Of a stretch of DNA of 45,180 nucleotides, positions 24,680 through 33,200 are shown piece by piece. The notes below the pieces were generated by a model. That model had not been told where the DNA came from. It did no database searches and saw only the letters and a program-made list of their open reading frames with translations. Position 1 is the first letter of the stretch, and each line of letters opens with the position of its first letter. The translations under genes were made by a program, and so were the position numbers. The stretch is from Lachnospiraceae bacterium (GTDB lineage Bacteria; Bacillota; Clostridia; Lachnospirales; Lachnospiraceae): the NCBI GenBank assembly GCA_009774395.1, contig VSNQ01000018.1, forward strand, positions 1 through 45,180. The letters run 5' to 3'.

Positions 24680-24832
24680 AGGAACGGACTCTGTAGGACA
24701 ATTTCCAATATTGTAATTTCTAAAAATGAGGCATTTGATCTCTATTATGATAATGATGAAATGTTTACCGATCACGCGGTAACTATTTCCGGAGATGGAA
24801 AAGGCGGCTTCAAGGAGGCGAATATTCAATAA
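24680..24832 (+). pseudogene. Remnant of a DUF2262-like protein (C-terminal ~50 codons)
   Basis: After carB, a frame without any start reads VISKNEAFDLYYDNDEMF and then HAVTISGDGKGG, ending FKEANIQ and a stop at 24830-24832. This is the pattern of the C-terminus of DUF2262-type proteins (a YYDDxDMFxxHxIxVxG signature). There is nothing of the rest of the protein upstream, where the frame is closed at 24677. It overlaps the queH ATG as TAATG, and its last codons carry the queH ribosome site (AAGGAGG). It is a worn remnant kept only where it provides that site. Family call from memory of the pattern. Confidence 0.5.
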
Positions 24833-25557
24833 TGAAAGATAGTAATCGTACAAATGTTTCTCAAAACAACAAACAGCAAATGTGGAATTATCAGAAGGAA
24901 TTGGATAAAATAGCAGAGCAGATAAAAAGCAGCAAAGAATGTGCAGAAGCGCAGGGCGCGGATTATAATATACCACGTCTTTTGCTGCATAGCTGCTGTG
25001 CGCCTTGCAGTAGCTATGTGCTGCAATATCTTAGACAATATTTTGCGATTACTGTATTTTATTATAACCCAAATATCTCTATGGAACAGGAGTATCAGAA
25101 ACGGATGCAGGAGCAGAAACGCTTGATTTGTGCATATAACGATTTGATGGAATGCGGATATCCGATTTCTGTGATAGAGGGCGATTATCAACCAGAAGAA
25201 TTTTATCAGATTGCAAAAGGATTAGAACAGTGTCCAGAGGGCGGAGAACGGTGCTTTGCCTGTTATCGGCTGCGCCTAGAGAAAACGGCACAATTAGCAC
25301 AGGAATATAATCAGAAGGAACAGCTAAATACGCAGAACTCTTATTTTGCATATTTCACAACAACTTTGACAATTAGCCCGCTGAAAAATGCACGTAAATT
25401 AAACGAAATTGGCGAACAGCTTGCGCAGCAGTACCAAGTGGCATGGCTGCCTTGTGATTTTAAGAAGAAGAATGGATATAAGCGTTCCATAGAATTATCG
25501 GCGGAGTATGGACTGTATCGGCAAGACTATTGCGGGTGCGTGTATTCAAAACGTTGA
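24832..25557 (+). CDS. queH: Epoxyqueuosine reductase QueH
   Basis: A 241-residue QueH (former DUF208), the last step of queuosine synthesis, reducing epoxyqueuosine in tRNA; it replaces QueG in many Clostridia. Metal-binding cysteines are visible: C55-C56 and C59 in HSCCAPCSSY, the CFACYRLRL motif in mid-protein, and CGC near the end (YRQDYCGCVYSKR). The FTTTLTISPLKN segment is also typical. AAGGAGG (24812-24818) lies in the remnant upstream, and the ATG overlaps that frame's stop. argS follows after 36 bases, so they may be co-transcribed. No other queuosine genes are in the window. Confident. Confidence 0.93.
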   Translation: MKDSNRTNVSQNNKQQMWNYQKELDKIAEQIKSSKECAEAQGADYNIPRLLLHSCCAPCSSYVLQYLRQYFAITVFYYNPNISMEQEYQKRMQEQKRLICAYNDLMECGYPISVIEGDYQPEEFYQIAKGLEQCPEGGERCFACYRLRLEKTAQLAQEYNQKEQLNTQNSYFAYFTTTLTISPLKNARKLNEIGEQLAQQYQVAWLPCDFKKKNGYKRSIELSAEYGLYRQDYCGCVYSKR

Positions 25558-25593
25558 AGGTTAAGAGTTAGGAAAGGAACATGGTAATATAAG

Positions 25594-27372
25594 ATGGACA
25601 AGTTATTAGATCGGATTTCGGAAGAAATTAAAAACGCATTTGAGCAGGCGGGATACGATCGTGAATTAGGAAGGGCAACCGAGTCGAATCGTCCTGATTT
25701 GTGCGAATATCAATGTAATGGTGCTATGGCAGGTGCAAAACAATATAAAAAAGCGCCAATTATGATTGCCAATGAAGTGGCAGCAAAACTTGCAGACAGC
25801 GCAGTATTTGCAAAAGCGGAAGCAGTGGCACCCGGCTTTTTAAATTTGACGCTGACAGAGGCTTTTGTAGGCGATTATATAAAGGAAATGCGTTTAGAAC
25901 AAAAGTTTGGATTAGAGGAAATAAGGAATCCGCGTGAAATTGTAATTGACTATGGCGGGCCGAATATTGCAAAACCGCTTCATGTAGGGCATTTGCGTCC
26001 GGCTATTATCGGCGAAAGTGTAAAGCGCATTGCACGATATATAGGGCATCATGTTGTAGGGGATGTGCATTTGGGCGACTGGGGGCAGCCAATGGGGCTT
26101 GTGATAAATGAGTTAAAAGTCCGCAAGCCTGACCTTGTATATTTTGATGAGAACTATACAGGGGAGTATCCCACAGAGCCGCCATTTACAATTGCGGAAT
26201 TGGAGGAGATTTATCCTTTTGCAAGTAAGCGTTCCAAGGAAGATGAAGCATATAAAGCAGATGCCATGGCGTGTACCTTTAAGCTGCAAAGCGGTGTAAG
26301 AGGGTATCGTGCGCTTTGGAAGCATATTGTGGATGTTTCTGTAACGGATTTAAAGAAAATATATCAGATATTGGGAGTAGAGTTTGATTTGTGGAACGGC
26401 GAGTCCACGGTGCATGATCGTATACCAGAAATGGTTGATTATATGAAAAAAGGCAATTATGCTTATATGAGTGAGGGCGCACTTGTGGTTGATGTAAAGG
26501 AGGAAACCGATACCAAAGAAGTTCCGCCATGTATGATATTAAAATCAGACGGCGCATATCTGTATAATACGACGGATCTTGCAACCATTATGATGCGTAT
26601 GGAGCAGAATCAACCAGATGAAATTATCTATGTAACCGACAAACGGCAGGATCTCTATTTTGAACAAGTGTTTCGATGCGCAAGAAAAACAAAGTTGGTT
26701 AAACCAGAAACGAAGCTGGTGCATATTGGCAACGGTACAATGAATGGCGCAGACGGAAAACCGTTTAAGACGCGTGATGGTGGCGTTATGCGGTTAGAAA
26801 GTTTGATTCGGGATATCAATGATGAGATGCTGAAAAAGATTATGGAAAATCCCAAATATGAACTTACCGAAGAAGAAGCAAAGCCTACAGCACAAATAGT
26901 AGGCATGGCAGCGCTAAAATACGGTGATCTATCCAATCAGGCTTCTAAAGATTATATTTTTGATATTGACCGATTTACGTCGTCTGAGGGCAATACGGGG
27001 CCTTATATTCTTTATACAATTGTACGTATTAAATCCATTCTTGCAAAATTTGCGGAGGAAGGCGGAAACTGTGAGCAGGTGTATGCTCATATAAATGCAC
27101 CTGTGAATCAAAGCGAAAAGCAGCTTATGATGGAACTTGCCAAATTTAACGCCAGCATAGAAGCTGCATGTGAGGAGTACGCACCGCATAAGGTTTGTGC
27201 GTATATCTATGGTTTGGCAGATGCGTTTAACCATTTTTATCATGAAACCAAAATTCTAACAGAGATAGATACAACAAAGAAAACAGGCTGGATCGCCTTG
27301 CTTATCCTGACAAGGGATGTGTTGGAAACCTGTATAGAATTGCTTGGATTTTCAGCGCCGGAGCGGATGTAA
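25594..27372 (+). CDS. argS: Arginine-tRNA ligase
   Basis: A complete 592-residue class I synthetase that charges tRNA-Arg. It has the N-terminal Add-1 domain (residues 1-~110), the HIGH-type motif HVGH at 130-133 within GPNIAKPLHVGHLRPAI, the FKTRDGG stretch in place of KMSKS as in many ArgRS, and the C-terminal anticodon-binding domain ending ETCIELLGFSAPERM. The AGGAAAGGA site lies about 15 bases before ATG 25594, which is long; a nearer ATG at 25580 is closed after two codons. Downstream lies MITE-like element A copy 2, which may help end the transcript. Confidence 0.96.
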   Translation: MDKLLDRISEEIKNAFEQAGYDRELGRATESNRPDLCEYQCNGAMAGAKQYKKAPIMIANEVAAKLADSAVFAKAEAVAPGFLNLTLTEAFVGDYIKEMRLEQKFGLEEIRNPREIVIDYGGPNIAKPLHVGHLRPAIIGESVKRIARYIGHHVVGDVHLGDWGQPMGLVINELKVRKPDLVYFDENYTGEYPTEPPFTIAELEEIYPFASKRSKEDEAYKADAMACTFKLQSGVRGYRALWKHIVDVSVTDLKKIYQILGVEFDLWNGESTVHDRIPEMVDYMKKGNYAYMSEGALVVDVKEETDTKEVPPCMILKSDGAYLYNTTDLATIMMRMEQNQPDEIIYVTDKRQDLYFEQVFRCARKTKLVKPETKLVHIGNGTMNGADGKPFKTRDGGVMRLESLIRDINDEMLKKIMENPKYELTEEEAKPTAQIVGMAALKYGDLSNQASKDYIFDIDRFTSSEGNTGPYILYTIVRIKSILAKFAEEGGNCEQVYAHINAPVNQSEKQLMMELAKFNASIEAACEEYAPHKVCAYIYGLADAFNHFYHETKILTEIDTTKKTGWIALLILTRDVLETCIELLGFSAPERM

Positions 27373-27394
27373 ATAGATGTAACCAAGAGAAACA

Positions 27395-27489
27395 GGGGCT
27401 GTCGCAATAAGCTTTGATTATACAAGATATAGTATAAATCACAACACGGTATTAAACGATCTTGTATGCATTTGGCTTAATGCGACAGC
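27395..27489 (+). repeat. MITE-like inverted-repeat element A, copy 2
   Basis: The ends are GGGGCTGTCGCAATAAGC (27395) and GCTTAATGCGACAGC (to 27489), with inner arms ATACAAGAT / ATCTTGTAT. It has no coding capacity and lies 23 bases past argS. The orientation is opposite to copies 3-5. Confidence 0.85.
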
Positions 27490-27620
27490 ACCTTATAATT
27501 TGAACATTATACCAAGGAGTATAGCTGAACTAAAGGAACATTTTTTCAGAAATTCTACTTTCCAGACAATATGAATATGATGCCGAAAAACAACGCCTTA
27601 CATTAAGGAAACGTATCTTT

Positions 27621-28451
27621 CTAAGAATTAAGGATTTCGTTTTCATATTTGCGCAGTCGTGCAATTTCTGCACGAACCGTCATCAGCGCAAAGCCTAGCA
27701 GATTGCTTCCGCGCCATTGTGCTGGGGCGCTGTGCTGCGCTTCTTTTGCAGCCATGCCGATTCCCCAAATGGTATCGTTGGGACTCGCTTCAGCGAGAAT
27801 TGCGTCACCTGTTTCCAATAGAACACGTCTTGCATCTTTTAATTGAGAAAATTTATAATAATTGCCTGTTAAAACAATAAGTTGTTTCCATTCTTTCCAG
27901 ACGCCTTCATTAAAATTTTTGACAGATCTTCCTAAACTTTTTATTTTACCTTGTGACGTAGCATTCATTATCTCTTCATTCGTTTCGGTATCACCAAAAA
28001 GCAATGCTTTTTTCGACATCATATATTGTTCCATACAACAATATTTTAAATGTCCCACATAGAAATCTGCCCGATACCACTGACTGAAACATTCCTTTCC
28101 AACATAGCCATCTTTCTGCGGATGATGTCCCCAGAAAAAGACTGTCTTTCGTTTGATTCCGATTCTTTGGTCTTTTTTCAGCGATTCAACAGATTCCATA
28201 TTGGACTTTGCTGCTTCCCAATTATAAAGCCAAAAATCACCGCGGCGTTTGATATTATGCTCAGAAAGCGACCAGCAGACTGGTTCGGGGAATTTATATT
28301 TGTAATCGTTTTGTTCTTCCGGTGTCAGCTTATAAAACCATTGATAAAATTGTTCGGCATAACTTTCCCCATATCCCATGCGCCAACCGATACTTCCCTC
28401 TGGTATAGATGGATATTTTAGCCACAACGGCGCCATTAAATTTTGTTCCAT
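27621..28451 (-). CDS. NADAR-family protein (YbiA-like)
   Basis: A 276-residue protein whose second half is a NADAR/DUF1768 domain: the VFFWGHHPQKDGYVGKECFS opening, FSQWYRADF, YMMSKKALLFGDTE, then IVLTGNYYKFSQLKDARRVL, ILAEASPNDTIWGIG and the QWRGSNLLGFALM end. NADAR proteins cleave N-glycosidic bonds of riboflavin intermediates or ADP-ribose-type adducts. Residues 1-100 are an extra N-terminal domain (WLKYPSIPEGSIGWRMGYGE and on) seen in a subset of the family. ATG 28451 has AGGAG upstream on the minus strand. It is a single gene, facing argS. An 18-bp palindrome lies 95 bases upstream. NADAR genes occur both in housekeeping and defence settings; nothing nearby decides which. Confidence 0.88.
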   Translation of the reverse strand: MEQNLMAPLWLKYPSIPEGSIGWRMGYGESYAEQFYQWFYKLTPEEQNDYKYKFPEPVCWSLSEHNIKRRGDFWLYNWEAAKSNMESVESLKKDQRIGIKRKTVFFWGHHPQKDGYVGKECFSQWYRADFYVGHLKYCCMEQYMMSKKALLFGDTETNEEIMNATSQGKIKSLGRSVKNFNEGVWKEWKQLIVLTGNYYKFSQLKDARRVLLETGDAILAEASPNDTIWGIGMAAKEAQHSAPAQWRGSNLLGFALMTVRAEIARLRKYENEILNS

Positions 28452-28545
28452 AGAATTCTCCTATTTTTGTCAATATCTATATATTTGTGAAATACATAAC
28501 TGTAATACACGACTTATGTTTTCTTTTTGTGATTAGAATTATGTT

Positions 28546-28563
28546 TGGCACATTAATGTGCCA
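28546..28563. promoter_or_regulatory. 18-bp perfect palindrome upstream of the NADAR gene
   Basis: TGGCACATTAATGTGCCA is fully symmetric. There is no T-run, so it is more likely a protein-binding site than a terminator. Its position 95 bases upstream of the NADAR start suits an operator; inference only. Confidence 0.35.
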
Positions 28564-28645
28564 GCTATTTCAAATTTATTATAACAATCTGTCACACAAT
28601 TGTAAATAGTTGTGGCTAAGGAACTGTTTAAAAATAACCTATACA

Positions 28646-28669
28646 GTTACAATTCACCCCCATGCCAGT
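28646..28669 (+). repeat. Repeat D, copy 1, at the edge of the CPBP fragment
   Basis: The 24 bases from GTTACAATTCAC to CATGCCAGT match the reverse complement of 36325-36348 at 22 of 24 positions by eye. It overlaps the apparent start of the CPBP fragment, so the gene was cut at this repeat. Confidence 0.6.
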
Positions 28670-29030
28670 CTTTTTAATAGGAACGAAACAGGTGATACGG
28701 ATTATGAATCCGCTGTCATTTAGTGTAGTGTGTGTATTGATTGCAGCAGGATGTATTCTAATTCAACTGTTGGAGCTTGGCGAGGAAATTGGTTGGCGGG
28801 AATACTTGCTTCCCAAACAAGTTGCAGTGTATGGTATGAGAAAGGGTGTACTGCTCAATGGTTTTTATTGGGGAATTGCGCACTTGCCGCTAATTTTCTT
28901 AGGATTTAACTACAGTTTGGAAAACATAGGAGCACCGTGGAGTAATATGCTAATGATGATTATAGTATGTATGACTCTGTTTTGGTATACACAGAAAATT
29001 TTGTTGTCAAAGAAAACCATAATAAGCTAA
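28662..29030 (+). pseudogene. CPBP-family membrane protease, truncated at both ends
   Basis: The frame holds the middle of a CPBP (CAAX/Abi-type) intramembrane protease: motif 1 as EEIGWREYLLP and motif 2 as GIAHLPLIFLG, between hydrophobic helices (SFSVVCVLIAAGCILIQLL and NMLMMIIVCMTLFW). A complete protein would have about 250-300 residues with several N-terminal membrane helices and a third motif; both are missing. The apparent ATG at 28662 lies inside repeat D and has no ribosome site. The last codons run into the 3' end of the convergent HAD gene (overlap 29007-29030), so the 3' end is a deletion junction. Remnant, probably not functional. Confidence 0.75.
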
Positions 29031-29804
29031 TGCCTGTCGGATTCCACCACAGCTAGATTTTGCAGTGATATATTCTGCTTGCGCAAAGAGACTTTCTGGT
29101 GTCGCATTGCCCATAACGATACTGTGGGGAACGTAGGAGAGCATAGACAAATCGTTGTTGCTGTCCCCAAGCGCGTAAGCACCGGATAAATCTAAATGAT
29201 AATGGTTTAGTACATACTGAATACCTGTTGCTTTGGAGTATCCGTAAGGCACAAATTCTCGAAATGTTCCACCTCTGTCAATACAGTCAAACCATTTGTC
29301 ACTGACACGGCGAAACGCTTTGAGTTGGCTTTCTTCCTGATACCAAATAACGAACTTATCCATAAAAAAGTTTGGATTTTCCAAGTCTTCTGGCATATCA
29401 TAATACTTGCGGGCAAACGATTCGTATTGGCGCACTGCGTCTGGGTGGTGCAGCGGGCGTGACAAATCAAACGCTACAAAATTGCGGGATTCAAACAAAA
29501 TATCAACGTCTGTTGTGCGTGCTGCATATAAAAGCTGCATTGTTGTAGAGTGTGTCTGCGCGATATGGAGAACATCTTGTCCTTGGCAGTAAATATTAGT
29601 GCCACAGCCACACACATATCCGTCCCAACCGATATCTCGAAAACGGCGTCCTATATTTTGAAAGCATCGCCCTGTATTGATAAACATTAGATTTCCGTTT
29701 GTGCGCGCTTGTGCAATTGCAGAAGCAGCGTCTTCTGGAATGCTGCCATCAATTTCCGAGGTCAGAGTTCCATCAATATCAAAAAAAGCAATTTTTCTTG
29801 CCAT
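29007..29804 (-). CDS. HAD-superfamily (Cof-type) phosphatase
   Basis: A 265-residue haloacid-dehalogenase hydrolase of the Cof / sugar-phosphatase type. It has motif I FFDIDGTLTS (D9, D11), motif II NTGR, a C2-type cap in the middle, and motif IV GDSNNDLSML with both aspartates near the C-terminus. It probably dephosphorylates a sugar phosphate or similar metabolite; the family does not fix the substrate. ATG 29804 has AAAGGAG upstream on the minus strand. It is a single gene, convergent with the CPBP remnant. It has full length and intact motifs. Confidence 0.9.
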   Translation of the reverse strand: MARKIAFFDIDGTLTSEIDGSIPEDAASAIAQARTNGNLMFINTGRCFQNIGRRFRDIGWDGYVCGCGTNIYCQGQDVLHIAQTHSTTMQLLYAARTTDVDILFESRNFVAFDLSRPLHHPDAVRQYESFARKYYDMPEDLENPNFFMDKFVIWYQEESQLKAFRRVSDKWFDCIDRGGTFREFVPYGYSKATGIQYVLNHYHLDLSGAYALGDSNNDLSMLSYVPHSIVMGNATPESLFAQAEYITAKSSCGGIRQALAYYGFL

Positions 29805-30001
29805 ATGTCATTTTCTCCTTTTTGTATGTTATAGATTAGGTGCTTTATAAGTCCCGTAATAAACGAAACGCCTAATTTGTTTGACAATATGATACTCGAT
29901 TATACTCGAAATTTTGGAAAATACAATAGTTTTGTACATACAAGTCGGAAACTTTATAAAAAATTTGGTTAAGGTCTGAAATATAGTTACAGTTTAGTCT
30001 A

Positions 30002-30099
30002 GGGGCTGCCACATTAAGAAAAAACGATACAAGATATTATATCAATATATTACGTTCTGCACGATATCTTGTATAATCAAAGCTTATTGCGACAGCCCC
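30002..30099 (-). repeat. MITE-like inverted-repeat element A, copy 3
   Basis: GGGGCTGCCACATTAAG (30002) faces CTTATTGCGACAGCCCC (to 30099); the inner arms are ATACAAGATA / TATCTTGTAT. It is in reverse orientation relative to copy 2. The left end has diverged (CCACA for TCGCA). Lies between the HAD gene and the pckA promoter. Confidence 0.85.
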
Positions 30100-30161
30100 G
30101 TAAGAAAGCATAGTGACTGTAACGCATTATATTATATTTTTAGAAGTTTATGTTAATTTTA

Positions 30162-30190
30162 TTGACTTTTCCACAATGATTTGAGATAAT
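30162..30190 (+). promoter_or_regulatory. Promoter of pckA
   Basis: TTGACT (30162-30167), a 17-base spacer and GATAAT (30185-30190). This predicts a leader of about 150 bases before the pckA ATG. Confidence 0.7.
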
Positions 30191-30196
30191 ATTAGA

Positions 30197-30344
30197 AACG
30201 TGCAGCTTCCATAGTACAGCGCCTATGACGGTCAAGCATTATAGGCAGAGAATTGATGGAATTTGCTGCTGACCATGTGCATAGCTCATGCTCGCTGTCA
30301 CAGCGGTTTGAAATAAAATAATGTTTATCTAAGGAGGATATTGT
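30197..30344 (+). other. Long pckA leader with possible structure
   Basis: The ~148-base leader holds several inverted pieces (CATAG / CTATG at ~30211-30228; CCTAT / ATAGG at ~30226-30245; GGTCA / TGACC at ~30229-30276) and ends in AAGGAGGAT before the ATG. The pairs overlap, so alternative folds are possible. I cannot match it to a known riboswitch. Confidence 0.35.
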
Positions 30345-32060
30345 ATGTCAACAAAAGCGTATTATCCAATTTCTGAAATTGGTGCCGGAAAAGTAGGTTT
30401 TTCAAAGACACGTTCTATTATCGAAGCTGCATTCTATGGAAATAATGTAGTTAAGGTAAATACTTTAAAGGAAGCATACGAACTTGCGAAAAACTCTCCG
30501 GGAACCATTGTTACGGACATGCCAATCAAGGACGGAGATACATTCGGTCTTGAAAAGGATGCAAGGGTTCTTTTATTTAATGATGGTGCTGTTACGGGAC
30601 GTTATGCAGCAGCGCGCCGTATTAAAGGTGAGCCAGGCGTTGACGAAGTGAAACTGGATAAAGTGGTTATGGATGCTGTTTATGAAACACGCTGGAAGAC
30701 AATGTATCATGCAGAGTGCTTTGTGGGTCTTGATCCTGAGTTTATGGTAAAAGCACATCTTTTGATTCCAGAAGGAGAGGAAAACCTTCTTTATAATTGG
30801 ATGATTAACTTCCAATACATGTCAGATGAGTATGTAAAGATGTACAAGAAGTCTAAGCCAGTTGGAGATGGCAAAGAACCAGATATCTATATCTTCTCAG
30901 ATCCACAGTGGGCACCGCATGAAGCACCAGACGTTGATTATAGCTGCTTAAGCGATCCTCTTACACTTTGCTACTTTGATACGAACCAGAACTGTGCAGC
31001 AATTCTTGGTATGAAGTATTTTGGTGAGCACAAAAAAGGCACATTGACAATGGCCTGGGCACTTGCAAACAGAAATGGTTATGCATCTTGCCATGGCGGA
31101 CAAAAAGAGTACTCTCTTGAGGGCGGAAAGAAGTTTGTTGCATCTGTATATGGATTGTCAGGCTCTGGTAAATCTACTTTGACACATGCAAAACACAGCG
31201 GCAAATACGATCAGTTTGGCGGCATTAAAGTTCTTCATGATGATGCATTTATTATTAATACAGATACCTGCGCATCTATCGCATTAGAGCCGACTTACTT
31301 TGATAAGACAGCAGATTATCCGACGGGCTGCCCAGATAATGAATATCTATTATCTGCACAGAACTGCTCTGCTACAATGGATGAGAACGGAAAGATCCAG
31401 TTGGTAACAGAGGATATTAGAAATGGTAATGGACGTGCAATTAAGTCGAAACTTTGGTCACCGAACCGTGTAGATAAGATTGATGCACCAGTTAACGCTA
31501 TTTTCTGGATTATGAAAGACCCAACAATTCCACCTGTTGTAAAATTAAAGGGTGCAGCATTGGCATCTGTTATGGGTGCTACACTTGCAACTAAGACTTC
31601 TACAGCAGAGCGTGTTGCAGCAGGTACAGACTTAAATGCATTAAGAATTGTTCCTTATGCAAATCCGTTCAGAACATATCCGCTAGTAAACGACTATGAG
31701 AAGTTTAAGAAGCTGGTAGAGGAGAAGAATGTAGACTGCTATATCGTTAATACAGGCGACTTTATGGGAACAAAGGTGAAACCAGCAGATACATTAGGCA
31801 TTTTGGAAACAATCGTAGAAGGAAAGGCTCAGTTCGAGAAGTGGGGCAATTTTGACGATATTGAGATTATGTATGATTGGTCAGGAAAGACCGCAGACTT
31901 TAAACCCAATATGGATGACAAGGCTTACACAGATGCATTAAAGGCTGCTATGCAGAATCGTGTAGATGCAGTAGAAGGCTTTGCAACAAAGAAGGAAGGC
32001 TATGATAAACTTCCGGACGAAGCACTTGCAGCGTTAAAGAAACTGGTTGAGCAGTGCTAA
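30345..32060 (+). CDS. pckA: Phosphoenolpyruvate carboxykinase (ATP)
   Basis: A 571-residue ATP-type PEPCK, converting oxaloacetate and ATP to PEP, or running in reverse to fix CO2 in fermenting gut Clostridia. It has the P-loop GLSGSGKST at 270-278, the VLHDDAF metal site and the LSAQNCSAT region. The DIRNGNGRAI and NRVDKIDAPVN stretches match the family. AAGGAGG lies just before ATG 30345. It has its own promoter and terminator, so it is a single-gene transcript. It is slightly longer than the ~540 residues of E. coli PckA, mostly in the N-terminal half. Confident. Confidence 0.95.
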   Translation: MSTKAYYPISEIGAGKVGFSKTRSIIEAAFYGNNVVKVNTLKEAYELAKNSPGTIVTDMPIKDGDTFGLEKDARVLLFNDGAVTGRYAAARRIKGEPGVDEVKLDKVVMDAVYETRWKTMYHAECFVGLDPEFMVKAHLLIPEGEENLLYNWMINFQYMSDEYVKMYKKSKPVGDGKEPDIYIFSDPQWAPHEAPDVDYSCLSDPLTLCYFDTNQNCAAILGMKYFGEHKKGTLTMAWALANRNGYASCHGGQKEYSLEGGKKFVASVYGLSGSGKSTLTHAKHSGKYDQFGGIKVLHDDAFIINTDTCASIALEPTYFDKTADYPTGCPDNEYLLSAQNCSATMDENGKIQLVTEDIRNGNGRAIKSKLWSPNRVDKIDAPVNAIFWIMKDPTIPPVVKLKGAALASVMGATLATKTSTAERVAAGTDLNALRIVPYANPFRTYPLVNDYEKFKKLVEEKNVDCYIVNTGDFMGTKVKPADTLGILETIVEGKAQFEKWGNFDDIEIMYDWSGKTADFKPNMDDKAYTDALKAAMQNRVDAVEGFATKKEGYDKLPDEALAALKKLVEQC

Positions 32061-32165
32061 TTGTTTGTACGATGTTGAGATGAAAGATTGATTGATGCAA
32101 TCTTTGTACAAGAAAAATTTGGTTTATAAAATGAACTACTCGTAATATAAAGAAATACAAATAAA

Positions 32166-32198
32166 AAGGGACTGTCGGGAAAACCGGCAGTTCTTTTT
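32166..32198 (+). terminator. Terminator of pckA
   Basis: AAGGGACTGTCGG pairs with CCGGCAGTTCTT around a GAAAA loop (about 12 bp with two G-U pairs), then a T-run to 32198. The stem sequence resembles the ends of element B (AAAGGGCTGTCGG), so it may descend from one. DNA after it (ATGCATCG and on, to ~32270) resembles the second half of the repeat at 19688-19817. Confidence 0.75.
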
Positions 32199-32335
32199 AT
32201 GCATCGATCCGTGCAAAAAATATAAGCCGCAAAAGCAATGCATGGGCTGCTTGGCGAGTAGGATAGAAAAATGTATTAATGAATTTCCAGAGCTATGAAA
32301 ATGATATCTTTAACAAATCTTAAACATTTCCCTTC

Positions 32336-32364
32336 TTGGATTTTAAACAAATAAATTATATACT
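32336..32364 (+). promoter_or_regulatory. Promoter of the two-component system
   Basis: TTGGAT (32336-32341), 17 bases, TATACT (32359-32364). TTAA-containing near-repeats (TTTAACAAATC, TTAAACATTTC, TTTAAACAAAT) run from about 32310 to 32351 and might be sites for the regulator itself; this is a guess. Confidence 0.65.
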
Positions 32365-32473
32365 ATTGTTGTCATGATAATTGTGAAATGGTTTATATAA
32401 ACATACAGGAGCTAATTGGTATGATGTATAGTAATGCAACTGCGGCTCCCTAGCTTGGAGGTAAAGATAACTA

Positions 32474-33181
32474 ATGTATAATATAACAAATGCGAATATA
32501 CTGGTATGTGATGATGAAAAGGATATTGTATCCGCGCTGAAAATTTATCTTGCGGCGGAGGGATATCAAGTTTTCGAGGCCTTTAATGGAAAGGAGGCGC
32601 TGGAAATTATTGCAGCAGAAGAAATTCATCTGGTGCTAATGGATATTATGATGCCTGTAATGGATGGAATTTCTGCAATGGCGAAAGTGCGGGAAATCAG
32701 CAATGTTCCAGTGATTATGTTGACAGCGAAGAGTGAGGATACGGACAAAGTGCTTGGGCTGAATATCGGCGCAGACGACTATGTGACAAAACCGTTTAAT
32801 CCTGTGGAATTACAGGCGCGGGTGAAGTCGCAGCTAAGGCGTTTTATGCAGCTAGGCGGCAGTTTAGTGCAAAAAGAAAGTGAGATATTGTCGATAGGCG
32901 GGATTGAACTGGACGACCGTACAAAGGAGGTTACACTGGACGGAGAACGCGTTGCGCTGACGCCAACAGAATATGATATCCTAAAGCTGTTAATGCAGAA
33001 TATTGGTAAAGTATATTCGCCGTCGCAGATTTATTCTGCGGTATGGAAAGATAATCCCTACGGTACAGAGAATACCGTAGCGGTGCATATTCGGCATTTG
33101 CGGGAAAAATTGGAATACAATCCGGCAGAGCCGCGGTACTTAAAAGCTGTTTGGGGGCGCGGTTATAAAATTGAGGAATAA
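32474..33181 (+). CDS. OmpR-family response regulator
   Basis: A 235-residue response regulator. The receiver domain (residues ~8-122) has the acidic pair in VCDDEKD, the phosphorylated aspartate D57 in LVLMDIMMPVMDG, and K in YVTKPF. The C-terminal winged helix (~140-233) starts GGIELDDRTKEVTLDGERV and holds TPTEYDILKLLMQN and the VHIRHLREKLEYNP recognition area, ending KAVWGRGYKIEE. TTGGAGG lies upstream of ATG 32474. The sensor kinase starts 20 bases after its stop. Genes next to VanR/VanS-like pairs often respond to cell-wall stress, but the signal cannot be read from the sequence. Confidence 0.94.
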   Translation: MYNITNANILVCDDEKDIVSALKIYLAAEGYQVFEAFNGKEALEIIAAEEIHLVLMDIMMPVMDGISAMAKVREISNVPVIMLTAKSEDTDKVLGLNIGADDYVTKPFNPVELQARVKSQLRRFMQLGGSLVQKESEILSIGGIELDDRTKEVTLDGERVALTPTEYDILKLLMQNIGKVYSPSQIYSAVWKDNPYGTENTVAVHIRHLREKLEYNPAEPRYLKAVWGRGYKIEE

Positions 33182-33200
33182 GAAGGGATGAGGTATTAAT

